From DAOUKH01 sp034420775 (lineage in GTDB: Bacteria; Chloroflexota; Dehalococcoidia; SHYB01): DNA of 16,220 bases. A program made the position numbers and the translations under genes. The notes under the pieces were generated by a model. That model was not told the DNA's origin. It was given only the letters and a program-made list of their open reading frames with translations, and made no database searches. This document shows positions 7,112 to 12,744 of the stretch, in pieces; position 1 is the first letter of the stretch, and each line of letters starts with the position of its first letter. The stretch is taken from the NCBI GenBank assembly GCA_034420775.1, contig DAOUKZ010000142.1, forward strand, positions 1 to 16,220, read 5' to 3'.

Positions 7112-8541
7112 TGGTGCCGCGCCTGCGCCTCCCCGCGGCGGTGCTCACCGCCGTCTTGATAGTGGCGGCCTGCGGCGACGCCGAGGCCCCCACCGCCCCG
7201 CCATCCCCGACCGCCGAGCCCGAGCCCACTTCCACCGCCGCGCCGACCTCTTCCCCGCCTACCCCCACGGCGGCGGCTTCTTCGGACGGTTCCGACACCC
7301 CAGCGCCCACGCGCATTCCCACACAGCAGCCAACGCCCGCCACAACGGAATCCAACACGCCGTCACCCGAGTCCGCACCGTCGCCCACGTCCACGCTTCC
7401 GCCCACTGATCCACCACCCACGGCCACGCCCAAACCGACCCTGCCGCCCCCGCCTCCGGGCCTGGAGCGCGACCCCGACTACATGGAAGCTCTCCGCGCC
7501 GCCGGCATCAGCACCCGCCGTTGGCTGACCGACTTCACCCTCCACACGGTGCCCTACGACGAGATACGCTCCGGCGGGCCCGGTCGCGACGGCATCCCGC
7601 CCATCGACAACCCCAAGTTCCTCACCCTTGACGAGGCTGGTGACTTCCTCAGGGACGAAGAACCCGTGATCGTCTTCGAGCACGCCGGCGACGCGCGGGC
7701 CTACCCCCTCCAGATCTTGACCTGGCACGAGATCGTCAACGACGTCGTGGGCGGCCTCGAGGTCGCCATCACCTTCTGCCCCCTCTGCAACTCGGCGATA
7801 GCCTTCGACCGAAACTTCGAGGGCGACGTCCTCGACTTCGGCACCACCGGCAACCTCCGCCGCAGCGACCTCATCATGTGGGACCGCCAGACCGAAAGCT
7901 GGTGGCAGCAGTTCACCGGCGATGGCATCGTCGGCGTCCACTCCGGCAAGCGCCTCGACATCCTGCCGTCGGCGATCAACTCGTGGGCCGACTTCAAGGT
8001 CGCCTATCCCAACGGCATGGTCCTCTCCCGCGACACCGGGTTCGCTCGGGACTACGGCATCAACCCCTACCTGGGCTACGACCGCGCCGACAATCCGCCC
8101 TTCCTCTACAGCGGCCCCACCGACGGCCGCCTCCCACCCAAGGAGCGCGTCGTCGCCATAAGCCTCGGAGGCGAGGACGCGGCCTACCCCTTCACCGTCT
8201 TGGCGATAGAGCGCGCCGTCAACGACGTCGTCGGCGGCGAGCCCATCGCCGTCTTCTTCAAGCCGGGCACGCGCTCGGCGCTGGACGATAGGATCATCGC
8301 GCAGTCCCGTGCCGTCGGCGCAACCGGCGCCTTCAGCGCCGTCCTCGACGGAGAGCGCCTCACCTTCTCCTTCGACGGCGAGAACATCGTCGACGACGCC
8401 ACGGGAAGCATCTGGAACATCCAGGGCCACGCCGTCTCCGGCCCCCTCCAAGGCAAGACCCTCACCAAGATCGTCCACGCCGACCACTTCTGGTTCGCCT
8501 GGGGCGTCTTCAAACCCAACACCAAAATCTACGGTGCCTAG
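7111..8541 (+). CDS. DUF3179-domain lipoprotein
   Basis: A 476-aa exported lipoprotein of unknown function. The N-terminus has basic residues (Arg4, Arg6), a hydrophobic stretch and a lipobox VAAC with the lipidated Cys at 21. A Pro/Thr/Ser-rich linker (about 22-116) follows, typical of a surface tether. The folded part from about 117 onward matches DUF3179: TWHEIVNDVVGG (His206), then ITFCPLCNSAIAFDR with CxxC at 223-226, FGTTGNLRRSDLIMWDR, ESWWQQFTGDGIVG and a C-terminal VHADHFWFAW. The His and Cys pair suggest a metal or redox centre, but no activity is established to my knowledge. The start is GTG at 7111, overlapping the crotonase stop, with GGAGG nine bases upstream; GTG at 7114 is the alternative. 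The second half repeats the first in degenerate form. Confidence 0.9.
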   Translation: MVPRLRLPAAVLTAVLIVAACGDAEAPTAPPSPTAEPEPTSTAAPTSSPPTPTAAASSDGSDTPAPTRIPTQQPTPATTESNTPSPESAPSPTSTLPPTDPPPTATPKPTLPPPPPGLERDPDYMEALRAAGISTRRWLTDFTLHTVPYDEIRSGGPGRDGIPPIDNPKFLTLDEAGDFLRDEEPVIVFEHAGDARAYPLQILTWHEIVNDVVGGLEVAITFCPLCNSAIAFDRNFEGDVLDFGTTGNLRRSDLIMWDRQTESWWQQFTGDGIVGVHSGKRLDILPSAINSWADFKVAYPNGMVLSRDTGFARDYGINPYLGYDRADNPPFLYSGPTDGRLPPKERVVAISLGGEDAAYPFTVLAIERAVNDVVGGEPIAVFFKPGTRSALDDRIIAQSRAVGATGAFSAVLDGERLTFSFDGENIVDDATGSIWNIQGHAVSGPLQGKTLTKIVHADHFWFAWGVFKPNTKIYGA

Positions 8542-8578
8542 CGCCCGCCCTTCCTTAACCTCCCCCTGGGGGCGCCCC

Positions 8579-8630
8579 TTAAGCCTCCCTCCCCCTGGGA
8601 GGGACTGAGGGCGGGCCCGTCCGGAAACCT
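8579..8630. repeat. REP-like unit 1, copy 1 (CCCTCCC hairpin plus tail)
   Basis: The unit starts TTAAGCCTCCC, forms a perfect 7-bp stem CCCTCCC/GGGAGGG at 8587-8593 and 8597-8603 with loop CCT, and continues with ACTGAGGGCGGGCCC and TCCGGAAACCT. The second copy, at about 15496-15552, has the same order and a TTTAT loop. A shorter relative starting TTAACCTCCCC lies immediately upstream at 8555-8573. Loop changes with a conserved stem indicate selection or mobility as a hairpin. Confidence 0.75.
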
Positions 8631-8668
8631 CTTCTCCCACGGGAGAAGATTGAGATGAGGGGCCCCTT
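8627..8668. repeat. REP-like unit 2, copy 1 (CTTCTCCC hairpin plus tail)
   Basis: A stem of nine pairs (TCTTCTCCC with GGGAGAAGA, 8630-8649, loop AC) is followed by the tail TTGAGATGAGGGGCCCC. Copy 2 at 15418-15460 is nearly identical apart from the loop (AAG). The head-hairpin plus GAGG-rich tail resembles the REP sequences widespread in proteobacteria (stem CTCTCCC/GGGAGAG, tail GGGTGAGGG). That resemblance is from memory and not a database match. Confidence 0.8.
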
Positions 8669-8712
8669 TATCACCACCACAGGCCCCCGAGGCCGGCTAC
8701 CCTCCCCTGTAG

Positions 8713-8732
8713 GGGTGCGTCGCGACGCGCCC
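8713..8732. repeat. GTAGGGG-type hairpin, variant 1
   Basis: GGGTGCGTC (8713-8721) pairs with GACGCGCCC (8724-8732) across a GC loop, with one T-G wobble. It is preceded by CCTCCCCTGTAGG, as is the better-preserved element 60 bp downstream, so the two belong to one family. The right-hand end has lost the CTAC complement of GTAG. Confidence 0.65.
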
Positions 8733-8776
8733 GCTCTCCCCCCCCCGCCAAACCCGCCGTTGCCCACCCTCCCCCT

Positions 8777-8804
8777 GTAGGGGCGATTCACGAATCGCCC
8801 CTAC
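8777..8804. repeat. GTAGGGG-type perfect palindrome, variant 2
   Basis: GTAGGGGCGATTC (8777-8789) and its exact 13-bp complement GAATCGCCCCTAC (8792-8804) flank two bases (AC). It is preceded by CCTCCCCCT like variant 1. It lies 14 bp upstream of the promoter-like TTGACA, so it might act as a terminator, a protein site or simply a mobile palindrome. No T-run follows. Confidence 0.8.
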
Positions 8805-8818
8805 CCGCCCCATCGCCC

Positions 8819-8842
8819 TTGACACCACCCTAGCCTTATAAT
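8819..8842 (+). promoter_or_regulatory. perfect -35 and -10 hexamers at short (12-bp) spacing
   Basis: TTGACA (8819-8824) and TATAAT (8837-8842) both match the sigma-70 consensus exactly but are only 12 bases apart instead of about 17. In so GC-rich a sequence, chance occurrence of both is unlikely. Transcription from the -10 would start near 8849 and leave a leader of about 34 bases before the ATG at 8883. Either a different sigma factor is involved or the -10 works with a poor -35 further upstream. Confidence 0.5.
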
Positions 8843-8882
8843 TCAACCGCGCCCGGACACGTGCGCCGGGCGGAGCAGCGTC

Positions 8883-9476
8883 ATGTACGAAGACATCAGC
8901 GAGACCAGCTCGGTCGAGTCGGCGGACATCCACGTCTGCATCTTCCCCAACCTGGAAGAGTTCATGGTCATCGACGTGCGGAACCCCGGCGAGCCGGACC
9001 TGCGCCTCGCCTCGGTCCACGACCTCCTGACCGACGACTACCTGAGCGAGTTGGAGCGCGAATTCAGCAAGCTGCTCCGCGCCGAAGGGCCCCCCTTCGT
9101 CAACTTGATGCTCCTCGCCGCCCGCGTGCAGGAGATGGTCACCGAGCGCGGCGTCGCCCGTCTCGTCGAGGTACTCAGTGGCGGCGCGGCCGCCGGGGAA
9201 CCGCCGCGCATCGCCCTCTTCCTCGCCGCCGGCCCCGTCCTCACCATGAGCGACGACGACCTCTCCCTTGCCTTCGACGCCTTCTTCAGCGACGTCACCC
9301 CCGCCGGCTTCGCCGCCCGCTGCGACGCCACCTTCAAGCGCCTCCTGACCCTGGAGAAGCAGTATCTCCAGGAGCAACACAAGGACGAGCTTCGCCGCGC
9401 CGTCCGCGGCGAGTCCGACCAGTTCTTCACCCTCTGGCAGGACAACGCGCCCGGCGGCGGCTTTAGCGCTTCCTGA
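8883..9476 (+). CDS. hypothetical protein (197 aa), unrecognised
   Basis: I do not recognise a family. The 197-aa product looks soluble and acidic, with no signal peptide or clear membrane segment. Features that can be seen: an N-terminal beta-like stretch (HVCIFPNLEEFMVIDVRNPG), a helix-rich centre (LSELEREFSKLLRAEG...VNLMLLAARVQEMVTERGVARLVEVL), a hydrophobic strand (RIALFLAAG) leading into MSDDDLSLAFDAFFSDV, and a charged helical C-terminus (LEKQYLQEQHKDELRRAV). It could be a small all-alpha regulator or adaptor, but nothing shows this. The ATG has GGAG seven bases upstream and promoter-like hexamers 41 bp before it. It is a single-gene unit: convergent with the RNA methyltransferase gene (11 bp between stops) and separated from the lipoprotein by the repeat block. 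Confidence 0.8.
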   Translation: MYEDISETSSVESADIHVCIFPNLEEFMVIDVRNPGEPDLRLASVHDLLTDDYLSELEREFSKLLRAEGPPFVNLMLLAARVQEMVTERGVARLVEVLSGGAAAGEPPRIALFLAAGPVLTMSDDDLSLAFDAFFSDVTPAGFAARCDATFKRLLTLEKQYLQEQHKDELRRAVRGESDQFFTLWQDNAPGGGFSAS

Positions 9477-9487
9477 GCGCGACCCTG

Positions 9488-10696
9488 CTAGCCGGCCCGC
9501 GCCCGCAGCGTGGCGACCGCCTCGACGTGGTGCGTGTGCGGGAACATGTCCAGCGGCTGCACCCCGATCAGGTCGTAGGCTTCCGCGGTGAGCCGTTTGA
9601 GGTCGCGCGCCAGCGTCGCCGGGTCGCAGGAGACATAGGCGACTTTCCTGGGACGAAACTCGGCCAACGCGTCGAGCGCGCCGGGGTGACAGCCCGCCCG
9701 GGGCGGGTCGAGGATGAGCGCGTCGGGCGCTGCGTCGAGCTCCGCCAGCGCGTGCTCCGTCTTCGCCTCCACCAGTCGGACGTTGTCCAAACTCTCCACG
9801 TTCTTCCGCGCATCCGCCACCGCCGCCGCCGATTCCTCGACCGCGATGACCTCCCGCACGTGCGGCGCCAGCAGCGCGGCGAAGACGCCCACTCCGGCGT
9901 AGGCGTCGACGAGCACTTCGCCGGGTTGCAGGTCGAGGCTCTCCCGCACCAGCCCCACCAAACGCTCCGCCTGCCGTACGTTCACCTGGAAGAACGAGGC
10001 CGCGGCGACCCGGAACCGCCGCCCCAGAAGCTCCTCCTCGTAGTGCGTCTGACCTGAGTCCACGCCGATGTCCAGCGATTGCAGGGTCGGCTGGATCAAC
10101 CAGCTCCCCGACTTGGGGCCGTAGCGGATCGAGAGCTGCGTCGTCTCTCCCGCCTTTCCCTGAAGCTCCGCCAGCAGATCGTTGATGCCGCGGTCCATGA
10201 TCAGGCACTCGTCGATGCGGACGAACCGCCGGTAGGTCCGGTTCACGAAGCCGAGCTGCCCTTCGGGGCCGATGGTGAAACGGGCGTGGTTGCGGTAGCC
10301 CCAGGGATCGTCGCAGCCGATGGCCGGGGCCACGGGCGGCGAGTCGAACCCGCCGGTGCGTTCGAGCTGCTCGCGCACCAGCCGCGTCTTCATCTCAAGC
10401 TGGTGCTCGTAGGCGACGTGCTGCCACTGGCAGCCGGTGCACTCGCCGTAGTACCGGCACTCGGCCTCGACGCGGTGCGGCGACGCCTCGATGACCTTGT
10501 CGAGGCGCGCTTCCAGGTAGCGGCGGCTCTTCCGCCAGATCGTCGCCTCCACCCGCTCCCCGGGGATGGTGTAGGGGACGAAGACGGGATCGTCGCCGCT
10601 GCGGGTGAAGCCCTCGCCCATGAACGACGGGCCCTCGATGTCAAGGGTCTCCGTCCGCGGCTCGATAGCCTGGTGTTTCTTTCGTCTCTTGCCCAT
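9488..10696 (-). CDS. TrmA/RlmD-family RNA (uracil-5-)-methyltransferase
   Basis: A 402-aa class I SAM-dependent 5-methyluridine methyltransferase acting on 23S rRNA or tRNA. The N-terminal TRAM-like domain (about 15-70; GPSFMGEGFTR, VPYTIPGERVEA) is followed by a likely 4Fe-4S site: Cys80, Cys86 and Cys89 in ECRYYGECTGCQWQH, plus Cys164 in IDECLI. The methyltransferase core has DAYAGVGVF (264-272, SAM loop), LDPPRAGC (329-336), SCDPATLARD with nucleophile Cys357, and HVEAVA with the base Glu392. All catalytic residues are present, and length fits RlmD/RumA rather than short TrmA. The exact target uridine cannot be told from sequence. The ATG has only a weak ribosome-binding site (GGGA ten bases upstream). 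Last gene of its minus-strand cluster, 39 bp after the SnoaL-like gene. Confidence 0.93.
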   Translation of the reverse strand: MGKRRKKHQAIEPRTETLDIEGPSFMGEGFTRSGDDPVFVPYTIPGERVEATIWRKSRRYLEARLDKVIEASPHRVEAECRYYGECTGCQWQHVAYEHQLEMKTRLVREQLERTGGFDSPPVAPAIGCDDPWGYRNHARFTIGPEGQLGFVNRTYRRFVRIDECLIMDRGINDLLAELQGKAGETTQLSIRYGPKSGSWLIQPTLQSLDIGVDSGQTHYEEELLGRRFRVAAASFFQVNVRQAERLVGLVRESLDLQPGEVLVDAYAGVGVFAALLAPHVREVIAVEESAAAVADARKNVESLDNVRLVEAKTEHALAELDAAPDALILDPPRAGCHPGALDALAEFRPRKVAYVSCDPATLARDLKRLTAEAYDLIGVQPLDMFPHTHHVEAVATLRARAG

Positions 10697-10735
10697 GCGG
10701 GTTGCGTCCCGTTCGCGCGCGGAGAAAGCCTCCGG

Positions 10736-11188
10736 TCAGAACGGCCCGGGGCCGGTCTCGACGCGGTCGTAGCGCCGCCAATCAGTATGCATCACGCGGT
10801 GCTTGATGACCCAGCGCCCGTCCTCCCGCACCATCTTATCCTCGTACCGGAGGCCGCCGGTCATGTCGTATTGGACGCCGTCCTTCTCGTAGCGCAGTTG
10901 GTCGATGGCGTAGGTCTCCACGTCCGCCTCGTCGCCGCGAAGGGTGACGGTCTGGTCGCCCATGAAGTGCATGGTCAGGATGAACCGCTCCACCACGCGG
11001 ACGATCTTCAGGATCGCGTCACGCCCCTCGGCCGGCGCGGTCGGGCCGCCGTAGTCGGCGTAGGCATCCTCCGCGAAGCACGACGCCACCGCGTCGAAGT
11101 CGCGGCGGTCGAGACCTCGCGCGTACAGCGCCATGACATCCCGGATCGCTAGCCGGTCCGCCAGCTCCTGAATCGCGACCGTGCTCAT
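10736..11188 (-). CDS. SnoaL-like / NTF2-fold protein
   Basis: A 150-aa protein with the SnoaL-like NTF2 fold: an N-terminal helix pair (IQELADRLAIRDVMALYARGLDRRDFD), the ASCFAEDAYADYGG strand typical of the family, TMHFMGDQTVTL in mid-protein and a closing strand WVIKHRVMHTDW. Conserved polar residues (Tyr22, Asp27, Asp41 region, His74) line the pocket where known members carry out cyclase, dehydratase (scytalone or bile-acid 7-alpha type) or isomerase reactions. Which of these applies is not clear, and many members have no known activity. Start ATG with GGAGG five bases upstream. It lies 18 bp downstream of the TrkH-type gene and 39 bp upstream of the RNA methyltransferase. Confidence 0.82.
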   Translation of the reverse strand: MSTVAIQELADRLAIRDVMALYARGLDRRDFDAVASCFAEDAYADYGGPTAPAEGRDAILKIVRVVERFILTMHFMGDQTVTLRGDEADVETYAIDQLRYEKDGVQYDMTGGLRYEDKMVREDGRWVIKHRVMHTDWRRYDRVETGPGPF

Positions 11189-11206
11189 CGCTTCCTCCCG
11201 CCGCCG

Positions 11207-12727
11207 CTATCCGATGCGGATCGGCTCCTCCTCGGCCTCGATCTCCTCCGACGGCCCGCGGTGCCGGGCCAGCGCGAGCACCACCGTCAGCGGCCCCAGC
11301 CGCCCGATGAACATGGCGAAGATCAACGTGATCTTACCCCCAGCCGACAGGTCGGGTGTGATGCCCGTCGAGAACCCCGTCGTGCTGAACGCCGACACCG
11401 TCTCGAAGGCGACTGGTATGAAGTCGAATGGCTCGAGCGCCGACATGATGAGAATGAAGAGGAAGACGATCATCACGCCGAGGAACACAATGGCGATGGC
11501 CCGGTGTACCTGCGTCTCCGGCAACACCTTGCCGAACGCGTGGACTCGCTTGTAGCCCCGCAGGTAGGAGGCCGCCGTGGCGAAGAGCGTGGCGAACGTG
11601 TTGATCTTGATGCCGCCTGCCGTCGACCCCGAAACGCCGCCCACGAACATCAATACCATCATCAGGAGCAGCGTCTGCACCGTCAGCCCGCCGATGTCGA
11701 TCGTGGTGAAGCCGGCTGTCCGCGCCGACGCGGAAAGGAAGAACGAGTTGAGTGCCTCGCCGCCCAACGCCTCACCGCCTTGGGCGAACGACGCCGCGGT
11801 CTCAAAGGAGCCGATGGCCAGCGCGCCCAGTCCCAGCAGCGCGATCGAGGCGACGATGGCCATCTTCGAGTCGAGCTTCCACTGCACCCACGGGAAGCGC
11901 GTCAGCAGCAGCGTGACCATCGGAATGCCAAGGCCGCCGATGATGAACAGCGCCGAAATCACGCCCAGGAGTTGCCCGTCCTGCTGGAACGAGGCGATGC
12001 CCCGCATGCCCCCTTCGAGGTCGAACCCCGCGTTGTTGAACGCGGAGACGCCGTAGAAGATGGAATCGAAGGTGCTCTTGTCGGAGAACGACGCCGCGAA
12101 GCGCGACGAAATGACGATGATGCCCGCCGCCTCGATGAGCAGCGTGATGCCGAGCACCCACATGACGAACAGCAGGAACCGGTTCGGATTGGCGCTCCCC
12201 AAGGTCTCGGAGACCAGGTCGTCGCCCATGTCGATCCTGCCCCGCACCATCAGGAGCAGGAAGGCGCCGATGGTCATGTAGCCGATGCCGCCGATCTGGA
12301 TCAGCACCATGATCACGCCCTGCCCCGCTCGGCTCCAGTGGTCGCCGGTGTCCACCACCACCAGCCCCGTCGCGCTCACCGCCGACGCCGCGGTGAAGAA
12401 CGCGTCGACCGGCGACGTGAAGCTCCCGTCCGCGCTGGCAAACGGAAAGATGAGGAGGACGCCCCCGATCACCGCCAGGAAGACGAAGCCGTAGACGATG
12501 TAGTTGAAGAAGGGCGCGTGCTCCCGCGCCACCGGCGCGTACAGCGCCCGGCCGTCCTCCTCGTCCTCGTACTCCTCGGGAGGAAGGCCGTCCGGCTCGA
12601 ACGCCTCTAGCTCGGCCTCGTCCGGCGGGTACGCGTCCTCGTCCCAGTCCGGCGGCGGGTCATGGCCGGCCTCATGCTCGCCGTCCTGATAGTCGCGAGG
12701 CCCGTTCGTCTCGTCAGGAGGCCTCAT
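11207..12727 (-). CDS. TrkH/KtrB-type potassium uptake membrane subunit
   Basis: A 506-aa integral membrane K+ transporter subunit built of four M1-P-M2 repeats. The four selectivity-filter loops are visible: SAVSATGLVVVDT (115-127), GVSAFNNAGFDL (226-237), SASARTAGFTTIDI (332-345) and TVSAFSTTGFSTGI (443-456). The family hallmark GGVSGSTAGGIKINTFA (363-379) is also present. Unusually, about 70 residues before the first membrane helix form a Pro/Asp/Glu-rich, strongly acidic cytoplasmic tail. Family members work with a TrkA/KtrA RCK-domain regulator; none is in the window. The ATG lies 17 bp after the CoA-transferase stop, with only a weak GGTGA nine bases upstream, so it may be coupled to the preceding gene. 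Co-transcription with metabolic genes may reflect shared expression rather than shared function. Confidence 0.93.
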   Translation of the reverse strand: MRPPDETNGPRDYQDGEHEAGHDPPPDWDEDAYPPDEAELEAFEPDGLPPEEYEDEEDGRALYAPVAREHAPFFNYIVYGFVFLAVIGGVLLIFPFASADGSFTSPVDAFFTAASAVSATGLVVVDTGDHWSRAGQGVIMVLIQIGGIGYMTIGAFLLLMVRGRIDMGDDLVSETLGSANPNRFLLFVMWVLGITLLIEAAGIIVISSRFAASFSDKSTFDSIFYGVSAFNNAGFDLEGGMRGIASFQQDGQLLGVISALFIIGGLGIPMVTLLLTRFPWVQWKLDSKMAIVASIALLGLGALAIGSFETAASFAQGGEALGGEALNSFFLSASARTAGFTTIDIGGLTVQTLLLMMVLMFVGGVSGSTAGGIKINTFATLFATAASYLRGYKRVHAFGKVLPETQVHRAIAIVFLGVMIVFLFILIMSALEPFDFIPVAFETVSAFSTTGFSTGITPDLSAGGKITLIFAMFIGRLGPLTVVLALARHRGPSEEIEAEEEPIRIG

Positions 12728-12744
12728 GGGGGCACGTCACCGCC

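Larger units (their letters stand above)
8542..8882. other. 341-bp intergenic region packed with palindromic repeats
   Basis: No convincing gene is present. Left to right it holds a short degenerate C/G-run hairpin (8562-8572), two REP-like hairpins (8587-8603 and 8630-8649), two GTAGGGG-type hairpins (8713-8732 and 8777-8804), and promoter-like hexamers (8819-8842) just before the next gene. The hairpins lie directly downstream of the lipoprotein gene and could also end its transcript, although no T-run follows any of the stems. Confidence 0.8.

Noticed and set aside
7190..7450. Repetitive C-rich tract that looks like a tandem repeat
   Set aside because: It encodes the Pro/Thr/Ser linker of the lipoprotein; the repetition follows from amino-acid bias and has no regular period.
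9466..9480. GCGCT-TCCTG-AGCGC hairpin at the stop of the 197-aa gene
   Set aside because: The stem is only 5 bp, overlaps the stop codon and has no T-run on either strand, so it is not a convincing terminator.
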